In this document: piece after piece, positions 48,201 to 60,389 of the stretch
How the letters are laid out: every line of letters starts with the position of its first letter
Numbering within the stretch: the stretch's first letter is position 1
From: Lepturacanthus savala
Lineage: Eukaryota > Chordata > Actinopteri > Scombriformes > Trichiuridae
Direction of reading: 5' to 3'
Assembly: GCA_030544235.1 (NCBI GenBank)
Contig: CM060477.1
Coordinates: forward strand, 8,002,434-8,066,433
Length of the DNA: 64,000 nt
Made by a program: the position numbers and the translations under genes
The notes under the pieces: model-generated
The model's database searches: none
What the model saw: the letters and a program-made list of their open reading frames with translations, nothing else
Told to the model about the DNA's origin: nothing

Positions 48201-51200
48201 TTTCTTTATTGAATTGTGACAATGCACATTCATCAACATTGGTGTGTTAAGCATCAATGTAAATGTTCCAAATTAAGCACAAATGCTTAGTCGTACCGAG
48301 GCAGGTACCTACACTATAGCTGCCAAGTTCTGAACTTTATAGTTGTCTTATTTCTGGCATCAGGGTTTAAGAACTTTGATGTTTGATTAAAACCCCTATC
48401 CAATACATGGGTACAAACATGACAAGCATTGGGGGGTTCTATTGCCTTACTATCGCCCCCCCCTGGCAGTTCAACTGATCATTCGGTCATCACCGCTCTA
48501 TCTTCCTCATGGAAAGTTTGTCATCGATCTCCATTAGACATGATGCTGACAATCATCAAATTTCAATACCCCCCCCCCTTTCTTTCTTTCTTTCTCTGCA
48601 GCTGATGGCAGGCTGAACTCTGACCATGCTGGTGTGTTGCTGGCTGAGAGAAGAGGCTCCTACCCACTAATTGACCTGCGCATCCTCAAAAGTAGGTCTC
48701 GCCCATTTTTTTTCCCAACAAAACACTCCTAAATAACCAAGAGCTAACTGTTCCCTCTTTGCATAATCTTATAAGGTTTCTTTAACCGCTGTATCAGAAA
48801 CCGCTGCGTTCATATGCAGAAGCTTCCGGGCTAGATTGAGATGCAAGATTGAAATTTTTAAAACTCCCTCTGATAAACTGCTGCTGATCAGAACAGAATC
48901 TCGTGTTTGTTCCTTCAGAAGGCAGCAGCAGGCGCATGGGGTGATATTTGCTCCTTTTTATTAATATTTATTATCCCAAGGTAGACGAAAAGTATAAGGG
49001 AAAAAAATTAATTACGCGAGAACTGGATATTGTGTGAAAAATATTGCATTTGACAGAAATATTTCAATATATCCAATATCGACCCAAGCGTATGGAATAG
49101 AGATTATAATGTGTATTTTAGGAGCTGTGTCATACAACGAAGGAGATCTCAAAACTCAAATCAGAGGCTCGTATTGTATGTTGCTTCGACTCGTTTGTTG
49201 AAGCCTACTTGGCATGCTCTCTCTGAAGTCAATGCTCTCTCTGAAGTCAATGCTCTCTCTGAAGTCAATCCTCTCTGTCATTTCAGGCAGAGCCCAGCAG
49301 GGGGAGGTAGAGTCCAGCACCAGGAGGAAGGTGAAGCGCCTGCTGAGCTTCCAGAGATACTGTCATGCTTCCAGGCTGCTGAGGCGCTTGGCCCCACACA
49401 CCCCGGAGTCCCTACACCTGCTGGATGATGACTACCTGGGACAGGCTGCGGTGAGCACACACACGCGTATGCAAACACACAGAGATAAAAGTACCCCTAT
49501 CTCTCATGTGCCATGATCACATCTCAGTTCTGACAACTGTTTGTCTTTTCTTTGCAGCACATGCTATCAAAAGCCGACACATGGAACTTTGACATTTTCC
49601 TCTTCGATCGTCTTACAAATGGTGAGACGATTTCTTCTGTTGCTCACATTTTTTTGTAAATATAACCGATGTCAGGCCTTCACCCACCTATATTCTGCCA
49701 ATCGGTTCACATTTCTGTTTCATCACAATGCAATACCTACATACATTGTGTACCAAAGGGTGCAATTTGTACTTTTTTACACTATACATATATATTTGTT
49801 TCTTGAATTCATGCGCGTGTGTGTGTGTGTGTGTATTAGGTAACAGCCTTGTGACTCTGATGTGTCACCTCTTCAATGTCTATGGTCTCGTTCACCACTT
49901 CCAGCTGGACATGGTCAAACTGCACAGGTTCCTGGGTAAGGTTTGATTCCCATGCCTGGACCCATGGATGAAGGGGTCCTGCTTTATTTTCCACCAAGAA
50001 GTAATATGTTGCTATTTTAGGTTAAAGAAATAGGGAAAAAAAATCTCTATTTTAGCAGTCCGGTGATTATTGTTGCATTTGAGAACCTACCAAACATCTT
50101 ATTTCCATTTATGTGCACAGCAGATACACTGATTACAGTTTACACAGCAGCGTAAGATGATCATTTTAAAATAAATGGACAGGAGTACAGGTGTGTTTAC
50201 ATGTAACGTTTTTTCCAGTTCATACTGCTTAGTCGACAAAAAAAGCATTTGGTATTCAAAAGATAACCCTGGCGTATTTTTTCGGCAGGACAGGATACTC
50301 TGGTAAACTGAGAAGGGTTTAACTTCTCAGGAAAGTCCAGAGTGACATCAGCTGCTTTTTCTATGCCAACCAGTCCTTACAAAGGAGTAAAAGAAAAAAG
50401 CCCTGGGTTTATGTTTCCTGCAAATGACAACTAATATGGATATAAAGTGACTGTGGAGACATTGTTGTTGTACCAAGTAAATATTAATCCAGTATCTATA
50501 ACAAGTTAATTCCTGCTATCAGATACAACACACCTGTGTGTCGTTATGAAAATAAAGAGGTGCAATATCTTGTGTTTTTTTTTGTTTTTTCTTCTTCTCT
50601 CTACACAAAAAACACAACCTCATGCAGTTTTTATCTGATCTATTAGATGACAGAATAATCTGATAATCTAAAATAATCATTAGTGTAGGATAGTTGGACT
50701 CTGTTCTATTTTAGCAGTGTTTCCTAATGTGAAAAGACTTTGTCTCCTGTCTTTACAGGTATGGTTCAGGGGGACTACCACTCCCAGAATCCCTATCACA
50801 ATGCTGTCCATGCTGCTGATGTCGTTCAAGCCATGCATTGCTTCCTGAAGGAGTCCAAGGTAATTGAGATACACACAGACACAGGCCAGATCCTCTCCTT
50901 GACATCTTCTATTCACTTTGCTTCCTGATTTCTGCCCACTTTCACATCCACACACAGTCTGGAGACATTCCCAAAGCCCTCTGACCAGATTAAGTGTCTC
51001 AACATCTTTTGCTTAATACAGTAATTGCTTTTGTGTCCTTTTGTTGCTCCATCATGCACTTTGTGATGCACCTATTTTGTTAAAAGCACTTTAGACAAAT
51101 AAATTGAATTCAACCTGAGCGCACATGCCGGTGTGTTCTGGAATAACCAGCACACTTACGCCGGATGAAAATCCTGCCGCTTCTCTGTCCGATCAATATG

Positions 51201-54200
51201 TCATTTTGTCCTTTACTGACAACACCCTCCGAAACACAGCAAGGTCTGTTATGAATCAGAATCCATAACTTTGAGAGCGAGCGCTTCAGTTTAGCAATGC
51301 AAGATATTAAATCATTTAAATTCTGAGGTAAATGTATTCCATTTCTGAAACAGTCATAATCCGTATGAATTATTATACTTTATTCACAGCAGGAACTTTT
51401 CTCTTGTCCATAAGGGAAGGTCAAACACACAAACTACAGTTTACAGTTAAATTAATGAGTAAATTCAATTAACCCTCTATTAGTTTCCATGTGGCAACAA
51501 TTACTTTACCTTATTTTTTCTAAAAAGATGTGACATCAAATAAATGTTTTTACAGCTAGGTGTGAAAAGGGAGCTTTTATTTTCGAAGTACATACAGTTT
51601 GAGGTCACATGACCAGGATATCCCGTTTGCTGATGGACATTCGATATGTGCGCATCATTGTCTCACAAGCAAAGGTTACCTTTTTTTTCAGAATTTTGAA
51701 AAATTTGATGCTATAAGTTTTGTTAATAATATGCTAATATGCTAAAATACATTTTTTGCCATATGGCGACAGTATGCAAATATGGAAAATTCCTAGTGTA
51801 TACAATCTAATGGAGTCCCATTTACTTGCATAGCATGAAACTATCTCTTTTCTCAAAATGTTTTTTTTTCTAAGTAATATTTCAAGCAATAGAGGGTTTA
51901 AGTCAGAATTTACATATACATCCTAACAACTGAATCTTAACATACTGCATGGTGGACTATGATGTGAAATGCTAAATTTTAAGCTTTATTTGAGCATTTT
52001 CTTCAGAATCCTTGCAGGACAGCTTAGCAATTGAGTTTGATTTGAAAAGATTGCAGGTGTCCCTGCTTCTTAAGAATAACCTTTTCCCCTCTTGATCATT
52101 CACGTGTTGCAGCTAGCAGGCCAGCTGAGCCCTCTGGACGTGTTCCTGGGTCTGATGGCAGCAGCTGCCCATGACGTGGACCACCCTGGAGTCAACCAGC
52201 TCTTCCTCATCAAGACCAGCCACCACCTGGCATCCCTCTACCAGGTAAACACACAGCTGCTCTGCGGTGTCAGTGTGTGTTAGGCTTCTGTGAAAAATAC
52301 AAACAAATATGCAATAGTGACATGTACCAATGAGGGATAAACAGCAATAAGATTTTGAACCTGAAATTGAACCTTAAACCATCATGAAGACACATTACGA
52401 ATACGCTCAGCTGCATGAACAAACCCAAAGTGTACTCCCTAACTCCCTAACCTGAAACAAGAACAATGGTAAAGAATTGTGGAGAGCATTCCAAGACGCA
52501 TGAAAGCTGTGATTAAAAATAAGGGTTATTGCACCAAATATTGATTTCTGAACTCTTAAGTGTAAACATTACTATTATGTTGTTTTAAAATGAATTTGAT
52601 CTTGTTTCTTTTGCATTGTTTGAGGTCAGAAAACATTGCATCTTTTTTGTTATTTTGAACCATTTGTCATTTTCAAATGCTCTAAACAGTAATATTTTCA
52701 TTTGGAATTTGGGCGAAATGTTATCAGTAGTTTATAGACTCAAATAAAAATGTTCCGTTTGCCCAAACACATACCTATAAGTAATAAAATCTGAAAAACT
52801 GATCATTTTGCAGTGGTCTCTTATTTATTTATTTTTTTCCCCAGAGATGTAGATGATCACATAGCGGGTGTGTTGTTCGGTTCTGTACAAAAACTGTTTC
52901 TCACCTTGTACAGAACAATTCGGTGCTGGAATGTCACCACTGGAGATCCACTGTGGGCATGCTGCGTGAGTCTGGACTACTGTCCCACCTGCCTGCTGAT
53001 ATTTCGTAAGAACATGCAAACACAATATAACAAGAATACCATCAGATGTATCGTTGTCTGATCACATTCTTTTTAAAATTACACAAACGCCCTCCACCCT
53101 GCAGGCAGGACATGGAGCAGCAGCTGGGCTCCCTCATCCTGGCTACAGACATCAGCAGACAGAACGAGTTCCTGTCCACCTTCAGAGAACATCTGGACAA
53201 CCAGGACCTGGACCTGCAGCTCGCATCGCATAGACACTTTATTCTGCAGGTAAAAAAAAAAAGCTGTAATATTTAAAGAATCTAATCTTCAAGCAGTCAC
53301 TTGAGTCATTTATACAAACTGTCAAATATTCTAACTATATTAAATAACTTGTATTTAGACCATGAAGTTGGTGTAACAACACAGTTTGTTTACACCTCTC
53401 CTCGCCTGCAGATTGCTCTCAAGTGTGCAGATGTGTGTAATCCATGTCGGGTTTGGGAGCTGAGTCGGCAGTGGAGTGAGAGAGTGTGTGAGGAATTCTA
53501 CAGGCAGGGTGAGTATTCGTTTCACACGACATGCAGCATTTTAAAGAATCCTTGATTTCATGGAGGGTTCATCCCTTTTTACTTAAATAATCGATCAGTT
53601 TGGTTTTGGCCGACTAAGGATTTGTTGGTCGATTTTTATGCATTTTTCCTATTGATTTAATTCTAGTAAAGTAGTAGTAAAGTCAAATGAATAACGGTGA
53701 GTTGAGTGAGGCCTTTCCTAATTACATGGCAGTATTTTCAGGATGAATGTCCCCCAAAGATAAGACTGTAAACCCTCTTGACTCATATTACAAGATCATA
53801 GAATTTATACCTACTGCAGACTAAGTTTCCCATAAAATATGAACAGGTGATATATTGTAAAGTGAAACATTTACTAAATTGAATTAGTGGAAGCTGCCTG
53901 TTTTCTTTGTTCAGGCTAACTGCTGCACAAGAACCTGCAGAATGATTTTTGGAATTATTCAAAAATCTACATTCTGCAAATGGCATCTGTGTTTTTTCTT
54001 GGCTTTCCATTTAAGTGTTTAAAAGGAATAATCTAAAGAGAATCCTCTTTGGTCGTTTACTCGTGTGGTTATTGTTTTCTATTAACCTGGCAGGTGACCT
54101 TGAGAAGAAGTTCGACTTGGAGATCAGTCCGCTGTGTAACGAGCAGGCTAACCCTGGCCCTGCCATCCAGATAGGTGAGGATGAGACTACACGTGACTCA

Positions 54201-55280
54201 TGAAACACAGGAACCAGATACTTACAAGTGCAACAGGGCTGTGGAATATATCAATATTATATCAATATTATGATATGAAATGACTGTTGTCTTTTCCTGT
54301 ATTGAAAGGTTGCATTACAGTAAAGTGATGTCATTTCCTGCACTAACCAGACTGTTGTTAACAGTAAATGTTAGGCTAGAATTACTGAATTGACAGGGCT
54401 CCAAAATATATAGGAAGGAAGATAAGCAACGATATTGTTTACTCTTTACATACAATTTACAAAATATAATAAAATCTCTCTATAAAAAAGGTTATTATTG
54501 AGATTTTATTCATCATATTACACTATAGGATAGGGATATTGTGACTCAGTACATTTCATACATTTCTGGGGGTAATAAACATTATACTTTTCATTCATTA
54601 TTACTAACATCATAGGGAACTCTTACTTATTTCATTAAAATTCAGACCAAACAGGAAATGCACTTGTGTAAATATTGCCAACTTATTGAGTAGTGTATTT
54701 CACTATTCTAGCCTTGAGCCATTCAGCCATTACAACATTCATAGTACTGATCATTATTCATCAAAAATTTCATTGTGTAAAAGTTTTTCACTGCAGCCAT
54801 GTTGACATGAACTAGTAGGTAAACACAGGAGTTACTAATGCTACTAATTAAGGTTCCGTTTAGTGTAGCAGAGCCTCTCAAGTGAGATAAGATTATTTGC
54901 ATATGGCAACGTTGTGCAATAGAGGACCAACTACGTCTTTAGGCATCGCTATAATGTTGTGATATCAAAGTATTTAGTCTAAAAGACGTGAAATATGACT
55001 TTTGTTCAAATCGCCCAGCCGTGACATGTACAGCCAACAGAATAACGGAAGCTGTTCCTCTGCCTTAGGTTTCATCTCGTACATCGTGGAGCCTCTGTTC
55101 GAGGAGTGGCACCGCTTCACCGAGCCCAGCTTGCTCAGCCAGACCCTGATGGGTCACCTGTGTAAGAACAAAGCGTGCTGGGCCCGCCTCCGATACGTCC
55201 ACAAACCCTCAGACACGCAAACCCACCCCCGCGCTGAAGAGCCCGAGGGAGGAGGCGGAGAAGGGGAAGACATCCCTTAA
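39219..55280 (+). CDS. pde7b: cAMP-specific 3',5'-cyclic phosphodiesterase 7B
   Basis: Exons: 39219-39269, 41820-41874, 48602-48691, 49287-49450, 49558-49621, 49840-49935, 50759-50859, 52113-52244, 52914-53005, 53105-53249, 53412-53508, 54094-54174, 55069-55280 (stop TAA). They give 459 residues; human PDE7B has about 450. The catalytic HD domain starts near residue 140. The metal site is visible as YHNAVHAAD (His about 187 and 191), HDVDHPG (about 227) and CADVCNP (Asp about 337). The nucleotide-binding glutamine is in IQIGF (about 388). KVKRLLSFQRYCHASRLLR, WNFDIFLFDRL and SERVCEEFYRQG match PDE7B rather than PDE7A. The usual LENHH reads LECHH here; that position varies among PDE families, so activity is expected. 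The enzyme hydrolyses cAMP in the cytosol. The acidic tail EGEDIP resembles the PDE7B end. The start follows a CpG promoter and matches the short human first exon in size. Confidence 0.95.
40690..40870. mobile_element. Degraded DNA transposon, copy 1 of 2
   Basis: It starts ACACTACTCGCAATAAGTT. Shared words with 54,520-54,705 include TTCATACATTT, TCATTCATTATT, GGGAACT and AAAATTCAGAC. The second copy ends CCAACTTATTGAGTAGTGTA, the inverse of this start. Confidence 0.7.
41186..41290 (-). repeat. Dispersed repeat related to the pde7b upstream tandem copies, inverted
   Basis: AAAGGTATAGTGTGTAAGAT, then GCAGCATCTAGCAGAACA and AATTGGATATG, are the reverse complement of the middle of the repeats at 38,474 and 38,870. 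This shows the unit occurs away from the promoter too. It resembles a very abundant fish repeat. Confidence 0.78.
42346..42566 (+). CDS. pde7b: Possible cryptic or alternative terminal exon of pde7b
   Basis: After a plausible acceptor (TTGTTTTCTTTAG) an open frame of 73 codons runs to TAA at 42,564-42,566. It enters in phase 1, the phase in which exon 41820-41874 ends. Splicing would give MLGD followed by a Ser/Leu-rich tail (RTFHSLADPLLFSDLPG) without any catalytic domain. The stretch is GC-richer than its flanks. I recognise no homology, and no AATAAA follows closely, so it may be a chance frame or part of an old repeat. Confidence 0.25.
43020..44250 (-). pseudogene. Degenerate LINE fragment (5' region plus endonuclease domain)
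   Basis: On the - strand, conceptual translations in shifting frames match fish LINE ORF2 blocks in their expected order: GNQVLDEGPDKEQLKTPYNE and LHPQGPVRHSPKKQCGTPFP near 44,000-44,220, then ERGWTLYHSGV, LLLLRDLNAPMDNDSETRRG, FCARHGLSIMNTMFRH and STDHYLVVSG between 43,790 and 43,380, and LKVCWEHVAESPVRRSFNSH to about 43,240. Frameshifts and missing segments separate the blocks (RDLNA where GDFNAH is usual), and no reverse transcriptase follows. It is a dead, 5'-side fragment antisense within a pde7b intron. Its open frames should not be taken as a host gene. Confidence 0.85.
44460..45305 (+). CDS. pde7b: Candidate alternative promoter and first exon of pde7b (coding 44,990-45,305)
   Basis: ATG at 44,990 opens 105 codons (MPVLERSWSPDINLQDSGLG at the start, acidic EAEKEEVEEVKQDTEDQ near the end) and meets a donor GTAACG at 45,306 in phase 1. 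Exon 41820-41874 also ends in phase 1, so either can join exon 48602-48691. The resulting isoform would have about 529 residues with a different N-terminus and the same catalytic domain. Upstream, 44,460-44,600 is G/A-rich with CpG and could hold the start site; long pyrimidine tracts follow. The coding character (GC-rich third positions, no stops for 105 codons) is good. No mammalian counterpart comes to mind. Confidence 0.55.
45306..48601 (+). other. pde7b: pde7b intron before exon 48602
   Basis: No exon supported. A purine-rich stretch with GGAGAGG words lies at 47,480-47,600. The acceptor is preceded by a C run and TTTC repeats (48,570-48,600). Confidence 0.55.
49214..49267 (+). repeat. 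Three exact tandem 18-bp units just before a pde7b acceptor
   Basis: The unit ATGCTCTCTCTGAAGTCA is repeated three times without error, followed by a degenerate fourth start (ATCCTCTCTG) that leads into the acceptor at 49,285-49,286. The repeat duplicates the pyrimidine tract and a possible branch-point word (GTCAAT). Confidence 0.95.
50860..52112 (+). other. pde7b: pde7b intron
   Basis: AT-rich, with no exon, repeat or RNA gene recognised. Confidence 0.55.
52450..52850. mobile_element. Non-autonomous DNA transposon, GAGACCACTGC family, copy B
   Basis: It keeps the right terminal repeat (ATCATTTTGCAGTGGTCTCT followed by TATTTATT) and the internal TTATTGCACCAAATA word. The left end is lost. 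It lies in the pde7b intron about 65 bp before exon 52914. Confidence 0.78.
54175..55068 (+). other. pde7b: Last pde7b intron
   Basis: It contains the second copy of the ACTACTC-ended transposon (54,520-54,705). No further exon is seen. Confidence 0.55.
54520..54705. mobile_element. Degraded DNA transposon, copy 2 of 2
   Basis: Similar over most of its length to 40,690-40,870. The right end CCAACTTATTGAGTAGTGTA is the inverse of the left end of copy 1. Confidence 0.7.
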
Positions 55281-57910
55281 TCTTTGCTCTCGTTTCTCGA
55301 GGTGTTTCATCTTCATTTCTGAACGGAGTGGAGGAGTGTGCGTCTACCTCCGTGTTTTTCCCCTCCAGCACATTTCATCCCCGCTGCTGAGCGTTCACGG
55401 GCTCCGAAAATGGGAGCGCTGGACGGGGGGTGGGGTGGGGAGCCCAGCGTTGTTTTTTGGCGAGGAATGGCTCCCTCTGCTGGAGCAGAGGACTGGTGTA
55501 GCGCTGCAGAAACCAAGGAGGACCCATGCACAGTAGAGCAAACGGATAGATAATCTTAGTAACTAAATATTTTCAGGAATAGAATTGGAAGGTTGCAGCT
55601 GACGGCAGAAGACAGATCACGAAGAGATATTTAAATCTGTGTTTGCACAATGCTGCTAGAACAATAAAGAAAAGCCAAAATGTTGTATACAGGTCAGCTG
55701 GACTGTGCTCTAAAAGACGTGAAACATAAGAAAATAAGAGGAATATATCCACTATACTATGCTTTTTAAACAATACATGTTAAGCTCTTTTCACTTTTTT
55801 TCTCTTTTTGTACAGCTTGCATTCTACTGGAAAAGTCTCACTTGTCTACTTTTCACTGAAGTACATTTTTAACTCGAACACTTAGCCTGTATGTCAAAGT
55901 ACTGTAAACTGAAGTATTCAGTTTTTCTTTGCGTGAGCTATAAGACAGGCTGATAAAATGGACTGACACAAAGCTGGCAAGTTAGATGTTGCTGAGTTAA
56001 ATGAGCTCTGATTAAAACTGTGGGCTGGAAGTGTTTGGGTAAAGGTGACTCACAAGTGAGATAAGACGATGATTTTCTTTCAAGTGTTTGTGTTCTTGTC
56101 TAAGAAAAAAAAATCAGTTATAACCGTTTATATTCTGTACATACTGTGATGTACAACATCAGCAATTCACATGCCAAAAACTCTTTTTACTGGATATCGG
56201 GAAATAGAAGTCTCTCTGTACACACGGTGCTGCCTGTGTAACAACTCTGGGTGCTTTTTGTTTTCTATTAAATCTAATAACCTCACATTACAAGCTCACA
56301 TACAACAAAGCCTTAACAGCAACTTGGTCGGTCTGTGAAACACATTTTTGTAATGATGATGTGCTGTATCTTTTGTCATGGTCACACTTGGGCCAATTAA
56401 TAACTGCAAATATGTCAAATTTCTACTATCAGAACCTTTCCTTGTACAACTACCATTGTCCAAACTGGTACTTATTGTATTATTCTATCTTTACGGAGAT
56501 AATTTGACTTAAAATGAAGCATAACTATTATTTGTAAATAGTTGGTCCAAGTATAACATGTACCTAAAAAGAGTTGGTTTTCTACCACTTGTAACGTATA
56601 GATAAGGTTGTGTCATCTAAAGAACGTGTCTAGACTGTAACATGGTGCTTCCCTGACCTACAGAGCTTTATGATTCTAACAACCCAGCCGATATGAAGCA
56701 TATTCAACAAAGTATTCTATAAAAAAAATAGTCACAGCTCATGTATTTAAAAGTTCATCAAAACTGTTAAATAATGACTTTCCATTACTCTTGTTTTCCT
56801 TATGTAGAGCTGTGATATAGGCCTTTCTATAAGGCACGGTGCAATAAAGGTAAATCACCGACCAGGCTGTAATAAAACATTTTCATATCTTTCTGTAGCT
56901 CTGGTAAATTATCCAGTAAATGATTCACATGTCTTCACTATTACATTGGCTTAGCTGCAACTTCCACGTCCAGCCAAACTATTGACTAAAGTGGTCAGTG
57001 GTTTTGATACTGCTACTGTAATGAAGATTTATAAATTACCTTGTTAAAGCCTGATTTTAGTTGTTTTAAACTCTTCTCAAAATCACAATTTTGTGCAACG
57101 TTATTTGACCGAACAGTGGAAACATTATACTCCATACCCTGTATTTCAGAACCTCTCAGATCCAGCACTGACACCGGGTCACTGAACCATTTTGATTTTA
57201 GTCAGTTGTCTGAACATGTGCATCTTCAATTCGAAGTGTGTAACACACAGCTTATTATATAAGATGCACCGTAGTTATCATTTTAACAAAATCAGTTGAT
57301 GGTGATTATAGTAATCGCCTGTTATTAAACATTTTAGGCAATGACACAGACAAAATGTTACAGACCAACCTCTCTGTATTTTAAAGAGTTTTTCTATCTG
57401 CACTGAGGTGATTACGTGTTTTCCTCTTCTTACTGATGTTTAAGTTCAACACTGATTAACTGTTTTAAATCTGGGGTTCACTTCCACCCCTGTTTTTTTC
57501 TATATTGTCCAATAACACAATTTCCGTCTTTACAAACTTTTTTATTTTATTTTGTTCATTTGTGTGAATCAAGGTGAACCCATGTCTTGATTAATAATGG
57601 CGTGTTTGATTCCGCATGTGAAAGAAATGAACATCTTCATTATTAGTCTGGTATAATAAGGTTTCCAGAGTCTTTTATTCCAACATTTCAAATCGGGCCT
57701 TTTATATCCAACCCTAACTGATATTGAATTTGAAATATTACAAACGTTTTTTGTTTTTTTTTTGCACTATGATCTAAGTGATCCAAACAACACAAACTGA
57801 TTTGAATCTCATGCATTCGAGTGTTTGGATCTTGACTTTATGTTTCTGCTCCGACAACCAACCTCTGAACACTGTGAACGACAAAAATAAATGTTTTTTC
57901 AATTAAAACA
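55281..57910 (+). other. pde7b: pde7b 3' UTR with three poly(A) signals
   Basis: AATAAA at 55,663-55,668, 56,843-56,848 and 57,886-57,891. The last is the likely distal end. The sequence is AT-rich without coding signature, and long 3' UTRs are usual for PDE7B. Short UTR forms are possible from the first two signals. Confidence 0.6.
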
Positions 57911-58004
57911 CGTGTTATATGTTCCCACGTGTGTTTGTTGCAGCCTCTAAAACCTGTGTCTTTCTGTTCTCAGAGAAAAAAGGAAATGAAATGAACGCGA
58001 TCGA

Positions 58005-58018
58005 CCACTAGGTGGCGA
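58005..58018 (+). promoter_or_regulatory. Candidate CTCF-binding core
   Basis: CCACTAGGTGGCGA matches the CTCF core CCASYAGRKGGCRS at 13 of 14 positions. It lies about 100 bp after the last pde7b poly(A) signal, where an insulator would make sense. A single short match is weak evidence. Confidence 0.45.
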
Positions 58019-58578
58019 CAAAGTCATGTCGCTCCCTCTGCTTATGTAGGAGACGAACTACAGGAAACACCAGGATGACAGAGGACCTCGCTCCTCATAG
58101 TAGGGGGCACATCATGGGCGCCTCTCCTACTTGCTTGTGTTTACAGTACAAATACAATACTGAAACCGTGAGCCAACGTGACGACGTCTGTGATGTCAGC
58201 ACGCCCGGGGGCTATGAGCTCAGAATGAAAGCAGGAAAGACAGGCTGAAATCAAACAAACTTGAAAGTCGCAGTTTGCAGGACAAACACCAGAACCGTGA
58301 GAGCTCGAAGCCCAGCGAGTCACACCGTGGAATCACTAAAACAACGCAGTACCACGCTGCAGGAAAAAGGCTGTTTGAATTTCTTTTTTTTACACAGCGC
58401 AGAATCTGATAGAGAGGGAGGGGAAATGTGAAGTTAAGTTTGGACAAAGGGTCATCGATGTTAGGAAGATTAATGGGGAGTTTAGGAGAGGGAGCGGAGA
58501 TAAAACTGAATAAAGAGGGAAAGCACGCAGATAGCGTAGAGAGCAGAGAAGTAATACAGACCTACCTGTGTTTCCCAC

Positions 58579-58608
58579 ATTTGCATATCACTGGTTTGCA
58601 ATGCAAAT
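58579..58608. promoter_or_regulatory. Inverted pair of perfect octamer (POU) motifs
   Basis: ATTTGCAT at 58,579-58,586 and its reverse complement ATGCAAAT at 58,601-58,608, 14 bp apart. The second is part of the palindrome TTTGCAATGCAAA. Both are exact octamer sites for POU/Oct factors, in a GC-richer 200-bp stretch, which looks like an enhancer. Confidence 0.45.
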
Positions 58609-60283
58609 GAGGCTTGTAAATTGTGACAGGCGCTGAGCGCACTGGCGATTGGTCACCTGCTAAACCACACCGACTGTGGTGCTCGGCTTTCCTAAATTTC
58701 ACCTTGTTGGAGGTGGAAGCGAATCCTACAACTTCACCTTTCCTAGGGGTCACTCAGATCAAAGCTTAAGACCTGAATCTTTTCATCAGAGTGTGACATA
58801 TGACATCCATTCACGCTGATAATTCTGTCTTTTTTTCTCCCCCCCCCCCCTTATACATACACACCCACGCACACTGCACACATTTCACCAGTAGTCATCC
58901 AGCATGTGTCACTGTAAATATTGACACTGCAAACAAAGCCCCCTCTTTTGCCCCCCCCTCTCCTAAATGACAGGTTATCCAATCACTCAACCACTCCCTC
59001 TCTCTCTCCATCAGTCCAGCATAAAGATATAACTGTAAACCTGGAACAATTAAAAAAAAAAGGTAAACTCGCTTTTTAAAAAAAAAAAAAAAAATCAAAG
59101 TGCAACTTTAATTTCTTTGCACGAAAACGCCCGCGTTTCGCTTGAGCTGCAAATGTCGGCTCAACTCTGGCGGACCCCCTGTGCCCGGGAAGATTAGAGA
59201 GTAAAGGCGTGCTTAGAAAGTGAAAAATGAAACTCGGGTTCACATGCTGCATCTATCTCGCTGTGTCTGTCTGGCCTGGTGTGCTTGGCACTGATAGGGT
59301 TAATTGTCTCCTGCTGTTAGCTGGTATCTCCCCATTCCAGCTTTGTCTCCTCTTCACATTACCTGTGTTTTTTTTGGTATTTTCTTTCTTTTCCTGTGTC
59401 CTTCTTCTTTTGTATAACAACTTTACAGTCTTTCTGCTGCTAATAGCTGTGTAATACTCATTAATACTTGTCTCTGTTATTCTGTCCACCCCCCTGTACT
59501 GTACTACATCAGAAAGAAGAAGTAGAGCCGATTAAATACAATTAAAAAACAGGGTTTCTCACACTCTCTGCCTCACTTTCACACCCACCTACTTACATAC
59601 TGTATATCTCACGTTACAGGCCAGTTGTTCTTCTATGTTTTTTAAATTTTAGAAAATGTGGAAGTACTGATTGAATCTTCTAACTACAGCGCAGCTGTAA
59701 TCCATATGGACACGCTGATCTGGGCGCACACTCATGAGAAATTGGACGTTTGTCCGTGGCTCTGATTGTGTGGTGCTTAAAAACAGCCAAAAAGAAAGGT
59801 CAATACACAGTCAGCAAGATTTAAAATGTCACCTCTGACCTCCAGACACTGATCAGGGTAACCGCTACTATACCATACCATACTTCTCTATTTTCTCATA
59901 TGTGTATCGGCTTGCGGAATAAAAAGGCAGCATTTACGTAACAGTGACCAAAATGGGGCGTAAAGCTGAGTTTTGCGCCTTAACACTCCACTACATTCCT
60001 GCTTTTGAACGTCTCTGAGCAGCAGGTGGTTTCCAAGCAGCACTGTGTTGTGGAATGACTAAAGCGTGCACTTAGGGGAAATAAAGGGTTAATTTACCAT
60101 GCAGATACGCCCACACGTCCACAAACACTATAGCGGCAAACACTGTATATAACACTGAATATCCCAAAGCGAAACCTGTTTTGCATCTCTTGTGTGTGAG
60201 CGTGTGTTAAAGACCTCTTATCCTGACTTCTGGAGCCCCTATCCTGCTACCGCAAATAATAAAAAAAGACCAAGAGATACACA

Positions 60284-60302
60284 CCCCCCCCCCCCCCCCC
60301 CC
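60284..60302. repeat. Poly-C run of 19 bases
   Basis: Homopolymer between ACACA and GGGCT. It is a likely spot for sequencing or assembly length error. Confidence 0.9.
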
Positions 60303-60389
60303 GGGCTACTGTGGAAGCACCTGCCACATTTCACCTGCTCTGTTTTTGCCGTGTGTGTGTGTGTGTATGTACAGCTCTAAAAAAAAAGA

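Larger units (their letters stand above)
57911..60360. other. Intergenic region downstream of pde7b
   Basis: No gene supported. It contains a CTCF-like site (58,005-58,018), two octamer motifs (58,579-58,608), runs of C (about 58,841-58,850 and 58,951-58,957) and A, and a C run at 60,284-60,302. Confidence 0.55.
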
